64,000 nt of DNA, taken from Ramlibacter ginsenosidimutans (GTDB taxonomy: Bacteria; Pseudomonadota; Gammaproteobacteria; Burkholderiales; Burkholderiaceae_C). The stretch is from the NCBI RefSeq assembly GCF_042678185.1, contig NZ_JBHUDQ010000010.1, one strand, 5' to 3'. The translations under genes were made by a program, and so were the position numbers. Positions 35,789 to 46,294 of the stretch are shown one piece after another. The notes under the pieces were generated by a model, which saw only the letters and a list, made by a program, of their open reading frames with translations, had not been told where the DNA came from and did no database searches. The stretch's first letter is position 1, and the number at the start of each line of letters is the position of its first letter.

Positions 35789-37038
35789 GGCGCCGATTGT
35801 GACGGCTCGCCCGCGCGCGTGCTGGCGCCTCCCGGCGCGGGCAGCATGCGGAACGCCAGTGCGGCGAACGCGAGCAGGACGCCGATGGCCGACAGCACCG
35901 CCGCATAGGGCTCCGCGTGCAGGCGCCCGGCCAGCGACGCGATGCCGCCGGTGAGCCACTGGATGACCGCGACGCCCAGGAACATGGCCATCGTGAACAC
36001 GGCCATGGCGCGGCCCGTCATGCGCGCCGGGTACGCGGAGCGCACGTCCGCGTACTGCAGCGTGCCGAAGCCGGACAGCAGGCTGATGCCCAGCGCCAGT
36101 GCCATTTCCACCCAGGCGGCAGGCCGCAAAGCCATGCAGACGAACATCAGCGCGGTCGCCAGGGCGCAGACTATGATCCACGCCCGTCGATGCCGCTCGC
36201 CCGGGTCGAGCCGGCCGAACAGCGGCGCGCCGATCATGCCGAGCACCGAGATCGCGATGGCCACGTTGCCGGTCTGCACGAGCGTGAAGCCATGCCGGTC
36301 GATCAGCAAAGGCGTGAGCCACAGGCCGCGCAAGGCCATGAAGGAGGCGTAGCTGAACAGGGCAAGCGTCACGATGCCCAGCGTATGCGGCAGCCGGAAC
36401 AGCTCCCCATAGCCGCGCAGTGCGGACGACACGTCGACCTGCTGGTGCTGCACGTGTTCCTCGTGCGCATCGCGCACCAGCAGCAGGATCGCCAGCCAAG
36501 CGAGTGCGCCGCAGGCAGACAGGACGTAAAAGCCCGCGCGCCAGGACACGTGCTGGATCACCCACGCGAGCGGCGTGCCGGTCAGCAGCAGGCCGACCGA
36601 GCCGATGCCGAGCGCGGCGCCGTTCACGGCCGCGAAGCGCTCGCCCGCAAAGCGGCGGGAGATGAAGACCGTGCAGGCCAGGAAGGCGGGCGCGCAGCCG
36701 ATGCCCGTGAGCACCTGGCCGAGGATCAGGAAGCCGTAGCTGGGCGCGGCTGCCGTCACGATGGAGCCGCCGACGGCCAGCGGGAACACGGTGAGCACGG
36801 TGCGGCGCGGACCGTAGACGTCCAGGCCCATGCCCATGAACAGCTGCAGGGCGGCGAACGAGAAGTGAAAGGCCGCGGCGAACAGGCCCAGCTGCTGCGG
36901 TGACAGCTGGAACTCCTGCTGCAAGGCGGGCGCCATGATGCCCGCGGCGGTGCGGAAAGCCTGGCTGAGCGCGAAGCCGGAGATCAGGACCAGCAGCATC
37001 GCCCAGGCGCTGCGGTCGGAAGCGGTGGAGGAAGACAC
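35785..37038 (-). CDS. MFS transporter
   Basis: This 417-residue permease has about 12 membrane helices and DVYGPRRTVLTVFP between helices 2 and 3. The extended reading frame up to 37467 is only the neighbouring gene read in another frame. I chose GTG at 37038; the in-frame ATG 14 codons later (before LLVLISGFAL) is the alternative and would start right at helix 1. It lies between the hydratase and slyD in a minus-strand operon, which hints at uptake of an organic acid or aromatic ring-cleavage product, but the substrate is unknown. Confidence 0.85.
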   Translation of the reverse strand: MSSSTASDRSAWAMLLVLISGFALSQAFRTAAGIMAPALQQEFQLSPQQLGLFAAAFHFSFAALQLFMGMGLDVYGPRRTVLTVFPLAVGGSIVTAAAPSYGFLILGQVLTGIGCAPAFLACTVFISRRFAGERFAAVNGAALGIGSVGLLLTGTPLAWVIQHVSWRAGFYVLSACGALAWLAILLLVRDAHEEHVQHQQVDVSSALRGYGELFRLPHTLGIVTLALFSYASFMALRGLWLTPLLIDRHGFTLVQTGNVAIAISVLGMIGAPLFGRLDPGERHRRAWIIVCALATALMFVCMALRPAAWVEMALALGISLLSGFGTLQYADVRSAYPARMTGRAMAVFTMAMFLGVAVIQWLTGGIASLAGRLHAEPYAAVLSAIGVLLAFAALAFRMLPAPGGASTRAGEPSQSAP

Positions 37039-37073
37039 GGAGCGTGATTCTCGCGTGTCCGCGCCCGCCCCGC

Positions 37074-37838
37074 TCAGAGCTGCACTTCGGCTTCGCCGAT
37101 CCCTTCGAAGACGGCCATGACCTTCTCGCCCGGCTTGGCCTCCAGCATGCCGCACCAGGTCCCGGTGGTGATGACAGTGCCCCTCGGGACGGTCGCACCC
37201 TGGCGGGTCACGTGCCGCAGCCAGGTCGGCAGCAGCCACACCGGGTCGCCGAGCGCATAGGTGCCGCGGAAGGACTGCGGCGCTGCGGTGCCGATCTGCA
37301 CCGTGCAGGCCTGCTGCGCCCAGTCGCGCGCCTCGAGCGGCCGCCACTGGCCAAGGACCAGCGCACCGTGCGACTGCAGGTCCGCCAGCTTGAGCAGCGC
37401 GCTGGCCGCGCGGTTCTCCCAGCGCGAGTCGACGATCTCGATCGAGACGGTCATGCCGTCCAGCCACTGCGCCGTCCTCGCTGCATCGAAGGCCTGGGCG
37501 TCAGCCGGGCTCACGTCGCGCGCGAGGCGCACGGCCACCTCGGCCTCGATCAGCCGCCAGTTGAAGTGCGTGCCGCTCGCGTCGGCGGGGCTTGCCCACA
37601 CGTGCTGTGGCGGCAGCCCGGCGTGCGTGAGCGTCCCGGTGCGCGAGGGGCCACCCGACTTCCAGTGCTGCGGCACGGGCCGGTCGAACCAGCGCATGGT
37701 GCGCGCGACCTCCTCCTGCACCGCATAGGCCTGGCCGGCCTCCTGCAGTAGGGACTCGAACGGGGCAGCGGCGACGGTGCGCTGCTGGCGGTGCGCTGCG
37801 ACCAGCGCCTCCGCCACGGCCTGGACCGGGGTGGACAT
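37074..37838 (-). CDS. 2-keto-4-pentenoate hydratase / fumarylacetoacetate hydrolase-family protein
   Basis: This 254-residue protein is of the MhpD/XylJ type. It has RPVPQHWKSGGPSR, then the metal ligands in LIEAEVAVRL, and VSIEIVDSRW. This chemistry hydrates 2-hydroxypenta-2,4-dienoate in meta-cleavage pathways. The partner aldolase and acetaldehyde dehydrogenase are not nearby, so the real substrate may differ. ATG at 37838 has AAGGAG upstream. Confidence 0.83.
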   Translation of the reverse strand: MSTPVQAVAEALVAAHRQQRTVAAAPFESLLQEAGQAYAVQEEVARTMRWFDRPVPQHWKSGGPSRTGTLTHAGLPPQHVWASPADASGTHFNWRLIEAEVAVRLARDVSPADAQAFDAARTAQWLDGMTVSIEIVDSRWENRAASALLKLADLQSHGALVLGQWRPLEARDWAQQACTVQIGTAAPQSFRGTYALGDPVWLLPTWLRHVTRQGATVPRGTVITTGTWCGMLEAKPGEKVMAVFEGIGEAEVQL

Positions 37839-37866
37839 GCAGACTCCTTGTGGTGCGGGGCGAATG

Positions 37867-38934
37867 CTACTTGTTCTTCGCCTTCTCCCGGTTGGCGTGC
37901 AGCCGCGTGTCCACGAGATCCACGATGCGGTCGACCACCGGATGCCGCATCCCCAGCTGCCGCGCGACCAGTTGCACCAGCTTGTCGGCACGCTCGATGT
38001 ACGGCGCCCCGTTGTTCAGCGCCCGCGCCGCGGAAGCCGGGCGCGTGAGGCTCGCAGCGGCGGCGGCGTACTTCTCGAACGGCACGAGCTCGGCGGGGCT
38101 CGCTCCCAGCCGCACGCAGACATCGAACACGAAGTCGTACACCGACTTCGATTCGGCGAGGTCGGAATGCACTGCCTCCTGCGCCGTCCGCATGCCGTCC
38201 GGCGTGATGCAGCGATAGTTGCCCGCCAGCAGCATGGACCACTTGGCGAGCGGCACGAAGATGGAATCGGACACGCGCAGCTTCACCGGCAGCTCGATCG
38301 GCCCCTCGGGCGCGGGGAAGCGCACGGCGTCGATGTCCGCCTCCAGCTTGCGCAGCAGCGCCGTGTGCTTTTCGTCCTCGAAGCGGGCCGCCTTGAAGTT
38401 GGTCGGCAGCGTGACCTGCAGCACGTTGACCTTCTCCTCCGGCGGCCGTACGGCCTGCGGGTCGGGGCTGCACAGGGTCAGCAGGCCGGGTTCGAAGTTG
38501 TCCCAGACGCTGGCTTCGGTGTAGGCGGGCCGCAGCGCCTCGGCGTCGAGCCCGGGGATGCGCCGCAGGTACGGCAGCGGCGGCATGTTCATGATCGACA
38601 TGCAGGGCACGCGCGAGCGCGCCACCGCATCGAGCAGTTCGCGCACGCCGGGGGAGCGGTACTGCGGCTCCTGCATCGCAAGGCCGACGAGGTCGTAGTC
38701 GGCGGGATTCACGTCGCCCGTGCCCGCGGCGGACACCTTTCCGGGCAGCTTGCGCGAATCGATCTCCACCGGCTGCGCGCGTCCGCGCACGGGCATGCGC
38801 ACGCGGAAGCCTTCGGCGTTGATCAGGTCCGCTTCGGCCGGCAGGCACACGAGCTTGACCTCGTGGCCCCCGAACAGGAGCTTGGACGCGAGCAGGGAGC
38901 CGTACGACGCTCCCATCATGAGGATCCTGGCCAT
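37867..38934 (-). CDS. Ketopantoate reductase-like (ApbA/PanE N-terminal domain) protein
   Basis: This 355-residue protein has an N-terminal Rossmann segment ILMMGASYGSLLASKL that matches the ApbA/PanE fold but lacks the usual GAGAIG glycine pattern (here GASYGS). It is also about 50 residues longer than PanE, with an unusual acidic middle. It precedes the hydratase by 28 nt. Whether it still acts as a 2-dehydropantoate reductase is doubtful, so no gene symbol is given. Confidence 0.75.
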   Translation of the reverse strand: MARILMMGASYGSLLASKLLFGGHEVKLVCLPAEADLINAEGFRVRMPVRGRAQPVEIDSRKLPGKVSAAGTGDVNPADYDLVGLAMQEPQYRSPGVRELLDAVARSRVPCMSIMNMPPLPYLRRIPGLDAEALRPAYTEASVWDNFEPGLLTLCSPDPQAVRPPEEKVNVLQVTLPTNFKAARFEDEKHTALLRKLEADIDAVRFPAPEGPIELPVKLRVSDSIFVPLAKWSMLLAGNYRCITPDGMRTAQEAVHSDLAESKSVYDFVFDVCVRLGASPAELVPFEKYAAAAASLTRPASAARALNNGAPYIERADKLVQLVARQLGMRHPVVDRIVDLVDTRLHANREKAKNK

Positions 38935-39434
38935 GGTGTCTCTCCTTCGGTTTGTTCTGACTGCTGGACCGTGCAGCCTACGCCTGCTGCGCCGCGATGC
39001 TCAAGGCGAAACGCTTTTGCCCAAAATGGATGGAGTCGCCGGCGAGCGCAGGCAAGGTGGAGACAGGCGCCGATACCTTCGAAGGGGCGGAACGACGGAG
39101 AAGAAAGTTTGCGCAGCGCTTGCCGGAGCGCCTGGCTTCGATGCTCCGCCACCAGGAGGGCCACGAAGCTTTCGGCCGCGGCGAGAGGGACCGTCCGACG
39201 TGCAGCACCGGCTCGCCCGCGGCGATCACCGGCTGGGGCAGCCTGTTCCAATGGGCCTGAGTTCCACCCCCGCGGGATCGGCCCATCTGCCGCGATTGGC
39301 GTTCTCCGCGTCCGCGCGTTAAAAAGTCACGTGCCTCCCGGCGGCGGCGGTGGAGCGTTGCCTAATTTACGAGTCCTTTACCCCCCGGCCCCAACCTCGC
39401 GCGTTGAAAGAGCGTTCGCCGAACGAGGAACATC
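38935..39434. other. 500-bp intergenic region without a supported gene
   Basis: This lies between divergent genes. Short open frames exist on both strands but have no recognisable domain and no ribosome site. No tRNA, repeat or clear hairpin was seen. It probably contains the promoters of both flanking genes. Confidence 0.5.
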
Positions 39435-41246
39435 ATGCCGTCCGTCGCCTCCCGCGCCCCGTCCTTGCTGCCCTGGCTGGCGGTGCTCACCCTGTGCTGC
39501 TTCCTGGCGCCGGCCCGCGCCCAGGACACTTCCGATCCGCCCGCACGCGTCGCCTACGTGAGCCAGCGGCTAGGCAGCGTGGTGTTCGCCCCGCAGGGCG
39601 AGGAAGAGTGGCAGGACCTGCCGCCCAACCGGCCGCTCACGCCCGGCGACCGGCTGTGGACGGACGCGGGTGCCCGCGCGGAACTGCAGCTCGGGACGGC
39701 CACCGTGCACGTGAACAGCGAGGCGCACCTGGGCCTGAGCGACCTCGACGAGCATGCAGCGCAGTTCATGCTGCAGCAAGGCAGCATCCATGCGCACGTG
39801 CGGGAAGTGGTCGCCGGCGAGAACTTCGAGGTCGATACGCCCAATGTCGCCGTGCGCGCCCTGCAGCGCAGCGACTTCCGCGTCGACGTCGACCCGCAGG
39901 CGCAGCAGACGCGCGTGATCGTGCGCAGCGGCGTCGTCGCCGTGTTCGGCGAGGGCGGACAGTCGATCAACCTGGGCACCTCGCAACAGGCCGTCTTCGC
40001 CGGCCGCTTCCTCGCCCAGGTGAGTGCGCCGCCCTATGCGGACGACGCCTTCGCCGCCTGGGCCGACGAGCGCAACCGGCAGGAGGACGAGGCGATCGCC
40101 ACGCGCTTCGTGCCGCGCGGCGTGGTGGGCGCAACGCAGCTCGATTCCTACGGCACCTGGGCGCAGGAGCCCGAGTACGGCGCGGTCTGGTATCCGGCCG
40201 TGGCTGTCGCCAACTGGGCGCCCTACCGCTATGGCCACTGGTCCTGGATCGCTCCCTGGGGCTGGACCTGGATCGACGACGCGCCCTGGGGCTTCGCCCC
40301 CTTCCACTACGGCCGCTGGACGATGATCGGCAACCGCTGGGCCTGGGTGCCGGGACGGCTGACGCCGCGCCCGGTGTACGCGCCGGCGCTGGTCGCCTTC
40401 GTCGGCGGCGCCACGTTCACCATCGGCAGCGGGCCGGCCGTGGGCTGGTATCCGCTGGCGCCGGGCGAGGCCTGGTGGCCCTGGTACCGCAGCAGCACGC
40501 GCTACGTGAGCGCCGCCAACTACCGCATCAACCTCGCCGCCTACCCGCGCAACTTCAGCAACCACTACTGGCGCCAGCACCCGGTGGCGGTCACGAGCGT
40601 GCGCGACGAGGACTTCCGCCACGGCCGTTCCGTCGAGCGCGTGTGGCAGCCGGTCGCGCCGCAGACGATCGAGCGCGGCCGTCCCGGCGCCGCGCCCGGT
40701 CGGCCCCTCCATGACGCCACGCCGCGTCCGCGCGCGACCGCCCCCGGCATGCGGACCGACGCGCCGCAGTCGAATGGCGTGCCGCCTGCAGTGCGCGACC
40801 AGTACCGCGCGCAGCAGGAACAGGACCGCCTGCAATGGCAGGCCCAGCACGATGCGCGCGAGCAGATGCGCAGCCAGGCCGAGGGACGCACGCACCAGCA
40901 GGGCAACGCCGGCCGGGTGGACTCGGGCACGCGGCAACGCGACGCCGGGCGCGTGGATTCCGGAACGCCGCAGCGCGAAGCCGGCCGCGTGCAGAACGAG
41001 CAGCCGGGCAGCGACTTCGACGCGAGCCGCCGTCCTTCCCCGCGCATGTGGCGCCAGTCCGCGCGCCAGCCCGCCCAGCCCGTTCCGGTCCCGCGGCAGC
41101 AGGCGCAGGCCGTGGTGCGTCACGAACGCGCGCAGCAAGCTGCGCCGCTGACGCCGGCGCATGCAGCGGCCGCGAGCCACGCGCAGCCGCAGCAGGCACG
41201 CGGCGAGCCGTACGCCGCAGAGCACCGCGGGCCGCGCGAACGCTAG
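39435..41246 (+). CDS. Exported FecR-domain / DUF6600 protein
   Basis: This 603-residue exported protein has a signal peptide (to about residue 29, ending ARAQ). The FecR-like beta domain occupies about residues 40-190 (RLGSVVFAP, LWTDAGARAELQLG, GSIHAHVREV). A Trp- and Tyr-rich DUF6600 segment follows (GHWSWIAPWGWTWID, FHYGRWTMIGNRWAWVPGR), repeated twice. The C-terminal 180 residues are Gln/Arg-rich and carry AGRVDSGT repeats. The role is unknown; it may be envelope-associated. GAGGAA precedes ATG 39435. Confidence 0.82.
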   Translation: MPSVASRAPSLLPWLAVLTLCCFLAPARAQDTSDPPARVAYVSQRLGSVVFAPQGEEEWQDLPPNRPLTPGDRLWTDAGARAELQLGTATVHVNSEAHLGLSDLDEHAAQFMLQQGSIHAHVREVVAGENFEVDTPNVAVRALQRSDFRVDVDPQAQQTRVIVRSGVVAVFGEGGQSINLGTSQQAVFAGRFLAQVSAPPYADDAFAAWADERNRQEDEAIATRFVPRGVVGATQLDSYGTWAQEPEYGAVWYPAVAVANWAPYRYGHWSWIAPWGWTWIDDAPWGFAPFHYGRWTMIGNRWAWVPGRLTPRPVYAPALVAFVGGATFTIGSGPAVGWYPLAPGEAWWPWYRSSTRYVSAANYRINLAAYPRNFSNHYWRQHPVAVTSVRDEDFRHGRSVERVWQPVAPQTIERGRPGAAPGRPLHDATPRPRATAPGMRTDAPQSNGVPPAVRDQYRAQQEQDRLQWQAQHDAREQMRSQAEGRTHQQGNAGRVDSGTRQRDAGRVDSGTPQREAGRVQNEQPGSDFDASRRPSPRMWRQSARQPAQPVPVPRQQAQAVVRHERAQQAAPLTPAHAAAASHAQPQQARGEPYAAEHRGPRER

Positions 41247-41274
41247 TCGTCGTCGTTCAGGCGCCGCGCGGGCG

Positions 41275-43329
41275 CTAGGCCTCGTCCTTCAGCTTGTATT
41301 GCGAGGCCAGTTGCGCCTGCACGCCCGGCGGCACCGGCTCGTAGTGGCTGAAGGCGATCGTGTAGCGGCCCTGGCCGCCGGTGAGCGAGTTGAGCCGCGA
41401 CTGGTAGCTCGCGAGCTCAGAGAGCGGCGCCTGCGCCAGCACGGTCAGCGCACCGTCGTTCGCGCCCTGCGTCCCGCTCACCTGGCCGCGGCGGGCCGCG
41501 AGGTCGCCCGTGATGTCGCCCATGTTTTGCTCGGGCGCAGAGATCTCCACGTCGACGATGGGCTCCAGCACGCAGGGGCGAGCGGCCTGGACGGCCTCGA
41601 TGAGCGCCTTCTTGCCCGCCTGGATGAAGGCGATCTCCTTGCTGTCCACCGTGTGGTGCTTGCCGTCGTAGACGGTGACCTTCAAGTCCACGACCGGATA
41701 GCCGGCGATCACGCCCTGCTCCATCGCCAGGCGAACGCCCTTCTCCACGGCGGGCATGAAGTTGTGCGGGATCGCGCCGCCCTTCACCTCGTCGGCAAAC
41801 TGGAAGCCGGTGCCGCGCGGCAACGGCTCCACGCGCAGGAATACCTCGCCGAACTGGCCGGCTCCGCCGGTCTGCTTCTTGTGCCGGTGGTGGCCTTCCG
41901 CATGGCCCGTGATGGTCTCGCGGTAGGCGATGCGGGGCGGCCGCGTCTCCACCTGGCAGCCGTGCACCTCCGTCAGGCGCTCCAGCAGCGTGCGCAGGTG
42001 CAGCTCGCCCAGTCCGTACACCACCGTTTCGTTGGTGGTGGCAACGTGCTCCACCTTCAGGCACGGGTCCTCGCTCACCAGCTTCAACAGGATGTCGTGC
42101 AGGCGCTGCTCGTCACCCCGGCGCTTGGGCGTGATCGCCAGCCCGTGCACGGGCACGGGGAACTGCAGCGGCTTCAGGTGGATGTGCGCATCTTCCGCGG
42201 CGTCGTGCAGGACGGCGTCGAAATGCAGATCCTCCACCTTTGCGATCGCGCAGAGGTCACCCGGAACCGCCTTCGCCACCTCGTTCAGCTCCTTGCCCTG
42301 CAGCATGAAGAGGTGGCCCACCTTGAAAGGGCGGCGCCCATCGCCCACGTACAGCTGGCTGTCGCGCGTGATGGTGCCCTGGTGCACGCGGATCACGCCC
42401 ATCTTGCCCACGTACGGGTCCTGCGCGATCTTGAAGACGTGCGCCAGCACGTGCTTGTCCGGGTCGCTGACCGCATCGATCGGGCGGGCGGCCTCGCCTT
42501 CGCCTTCGAGGAAGGCCGGCGGGTTGCTCTCGGTCGGATCGGGCAACAGGCGTTCGATGACGTCCAGCAGCTCGGGCACGCCGGCGCCGGTGCGCGCTGA
42601 TACGAAGCAGACCGGCACGAGATGCCCTTCGCGCAGCGCCTGCTCCAGCGGCGCATGCAATTCCTCGGGCGCCACGTCGCCGTCGTTCAAATAGCGCTCG
42701 ACGAAGTCCGCGTCGACTTCCACCACCTGCTCGACCAGCGCGCGATGCGCCTGCTCGACCGAGGAAAAGTCCGGCGGCGGGCCCTCGTCGGTCAGCTTCC
42801 AGAAGCAGTCCAGCACCCGCTCGCCCTTTTGCGAGGGCAGGTTCACGGGCAGGCATTCCTTGCCGAAGGTGGCCTGGATCTGCCCCAGCAGCGCCTGCAG
42901 GTTCACGCCTTGCGCATCGATCTTGTTCACCACGATGATGCGGTCGCGCTCGCGCTGCTTCGCCCACTCCATCATGCGCACCGCCATCGGCTCGATGCCG
43001 GTGGCTGCGTTGATCACGACGGCTGCGGTCTCCACGGCCTCCAGGGCGGGCAGCGACTGGCCCAGGAAGTCGGGCGCGCCGGGGGTGTCCACCAGGTGGG
43101 TGGTGATGTCGCGGTGCTCGAAGTGCATCAGCGTCGTGTTGAGCGAGCGCTGCGCCCGTTTCTCCAGCGGGTCCTGGTCGGACACCGTGGAGCCCTTCTC
43201 TACGCTGCCGGGCGCGCCCACCGCCCCGGCTTTCCACAGCAAGGCTTCCGCCAGGCTGGTCTTGCCGGCGGCGCTCGGCCCGACCAGGGCCAGGGTGCGC
43301 CGCGAGGCGATGTCACGATGGGTTGCCAC
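41275..43329 (-). CDS. Elongation factor G-like protein (EF-G paralogue)
   Basis: This 684-residue translational GTPase paralogue has G1 GPSAAGKT (17-24), G3 DTPG (81-84) and G4 NKID (135-138). Domains II-V follow, including the EF-G domain IV block KKQTGGAGQFGEVFLRVE. The residue after DTPG, His in EF-G, is Ala85, so the catalytic histidine is missing, as in other EF-G2-type paralogues where it is commonly Tyr. The start is GTG 43329 with GGAGG 8 nt upstream. It may act in ribosome rescue, but its role is unproven. Confidence 0.88.
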   Translation of the reverse strand: MATHRDIASRRTLALVGPSAAGKTSLAEALLWKAGAVGAPGSVEKGSTVSDQDPLEKRAQRSLNTTLMHFEHRDITTHLVDTPGAPDFLGQSLPALEAVETAAVVINAATGIEPMAVRMMEWAKQRERDRIIVVNKIDAQGVNLQALLGQIQATFGKECLPVNLPSQKGERVLDCFWKLTDEGPPPDFSSVEQAHRALVEQVVEVDADFVERYLNDGDVAPEELHAPLEQALREGHLVPVCFVSARTGAGVPELLDVIERLLPDPTESNPPAFLEGEGEAARPIDAVSDPDKHVLAHVFKIAQDPYVGKMGVIRVHQGTITRDSQLYVGDGRRPFKVGHLFMLQGKELNEVAKAVPGDLCAIAKVEDLHFDAVLHDAAEDAHIHLKPLQFPVPVHGLAITPKRRGDEQRLHDILLKLVSEDPCLKVEHVATTNETVVYGLGELHLRTLLERLTEVHGCQVETRPPRIAYRETITGHAEGHHRHKKQTGGAGQFGEVFLRVEPLPRGTGFQFADEVKGGAIPHNFMPAVEKGVRLAMEQGVIAGYPVVDLKVTVYDGKHHTVDSKEIAFIQAGKKALIEAVQAARPCVLEPIVDVEISAPEQNMGDITGDLAARRGQVSGTQGANDGALTVLAQAPLSELASYQSRLNSLTGGQGRYTIAFSHYEPVPPGVQAQLASQYKLKDEA

Positions 43330-43480
43330 GGAAAGCCTCCTTCGCGAACGCGGGACGACCATCCTACGCAGCTCGCCTGCACCCCGCAACGCAGGGAGAA
43401 CGCGCATGCGCTGTCGAGTCCACCGCGTCCGACACGTGCGGCGGCGCTCTCCTACGGGCGCCTGCCCGACGGCAGCTGCG

Positions 43481-44326
43481 TCAACCCAGGCGCAGTGCGG
43501 CGACGCCCGCCAGGATGGCCGCCGTGCCGAGTGCACGCCTGGCGGTGAAGCGCTCGCGCAGCTGCCATCCGCCCAGCAGCGCCGCGAACAGTACGGACGT
43601 TTCGCGCAGGGCCGCGACCGTGGCGACCGGCGCCAGCGTCATGGCCCACAGGGCGATCCCGTACGAGCCGACCGAGGCGGCGGCTCCCGCCAGGGCGTAG
43701 TGCGCGCGCCGACCGGCATGCGCCCGCAGCGCTGTCCAGCCATTGCGCGCCAGCACGATCGCACCGAAGGGCAGTGCGTTGAGCAGGAACACGCAGGCGA
43801 CATAGCCTACGGCGTTGCCGCTCGCGCGCACGCCGTGGGCGTCGAGCACCGTGTAGCTGGCGATCACCACGGCATTCGCGAGCGCGAAGGCGACGGCGCG
43901 TCCCGACTCCAGGCTGTGCCGCGCAAAGCCGAGCACGAGCACGCCGCCGCACACGGCCAGCACGCCAGCCCAGGCGAGCGGCGACAGCGCTTCGCCAAAC
44001 GCCGTGAACGAGGCCAGCGCCACCAGCAGGGGCGCGGCGCCGCGCATCAGCGGATAGGTGAGCGACAGTTCGCCGTGGCGATACGCCGAGACCAGCAGGC
44101 TGAAGTAGCCGATGTGGACGGCCGCCGAGGCCAGCAGCCAGGGCCACGCCGCCGCCGCTGGGCCGCCCGCGAGGCCGAGCAGCGGAAGGCACATCGCGCC
44201 GCCGAGCAGGTTGATCAGCGCCGTGTCCAGCGCCTTGTCGGCCGACGACTTCACGAGCGCATTCCAGCCCGCGTGCAGGAGGGCGCCGAACAGGACGGCG
44301 AGCGCGACGGGCCAGCTGAGGATCAT
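43481..44326 (-). CDS. EamA/DMT family transporter
   Basis: This 281-residue permease has ten hydrophobic segments in two EamA halves: ALLHAGWNALVKSS begins the first, and ANAVVIASYTVLDAHGVR the second. The substrate is unknown (metabolite or amino acid export is typical). It is divergent to the glutamylation operon, so its promoter region (107 bp) may be shared. Confidence 0.86.
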   Translation of the reverse strand: MILSWPVALAVLFGALLHAGWNALVKSSADKALDTALINLLGGAMCLPLLGLAGGPAAAAWPWLLASAAVHIGYFSLLVSAYRHGELSLTYPLMRGAAPLLVALASFTAFGEALSPLAWAGVLAVCGGVLVLGFARHSLESGRAVAFALANAVVIASYTVLDAHGVRASGNAVGYVACVFLLNALPFGAIVLARNGWTALRAHAGRRAHYALAGAAASVGSYGIALWAMTLAPVATVAALRETSVLFAALLGGWQLRERFTARRALGTAAILAGVAALRLG

Positions 44327-44432
44327 GGCTTGGAAGAGACGACGGTCGGGATCATGGCGCAAACGGCCCCGCTGGCCGCGCATTGGCGCTAGGATTTTCC
44401 CGCAGCGGCCCTTCGTCCGCCGGGAGAACTCC

Positions 44433-45793
<1,361 letters not shown>

Positions 45794-45794
<1 letters not shown>

Positions 45795-46294
45795 TGCTGG
45801 TGCGCCCCCTCACGCCTGCCGACGCGACGCTCTACCGGGCCTTGCGCCTGCGGGCGCTGCGCGAGCACCCCGATGCCTTCACGTCGAGCTGGGAGGAAGA
45901 CCGCGACCAGCCGCTGGAAGCCGCGGCCGCGCGCCTGGCGAAGCACGCGTTCTGGGGCGGCTACCAGGGCAGTGAGCTGTACGGCATCGTGGGGCTCGAG
46001 CGCGAAAGCCGCGCGAAGAACCGGCACAAGGCGACGGTCGTGGGCATGTATGTCGCCCCGGAAGCCGCGGGCCAGGGGGTGGGACGCGCGCTCATGGAGG
46101 CGCTGCTCGCGCACGCGCGCGCCGTGGGCGTGCAATCGCTCGTGCTCACCGTCACCGACGGCAATCCCGCCGCCACGCGCCTCTACGAAAGCGTCGGCTT
46201 CCGCAGCTTCGGCGTCGAGCCCGACGCGATCCGCGTCGATGGCCGCTCCTACGCCAAGAACCACATGCACCTCGACCTGGGCCACGCACCATGA
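45794..46294 (+). CDS. GNAT family N-acetyltransferase
   Basis: This 166-residue acetyltransferase has acetyl-CoA motif A in VVGMYVAPEAAGQGVGRAL and motif B-like GNPAATRLYESVGF. The start (45794) shares a base with the preceding stop (TGATG) and it overlaps the next gene by ATGA. It probably acetylates a small amine or amino acid of the pathway, but the substrate is not visible. Confidence 0.88.

Noticed and set aside
38916..39322. Short open frames in the 38935-39434 gap
   Set aside because: No domain, no ribosome site and composition like non-coding GC-rich DNA.
44372..44388. GG-N10-GC pattern upstream of the glutamine-synthetase-like gene
   Set aside because: Spacing suits sigma-54, but the -12 element reads TGGC rather than TTGC and the -24 flank is poor, so it was not called.
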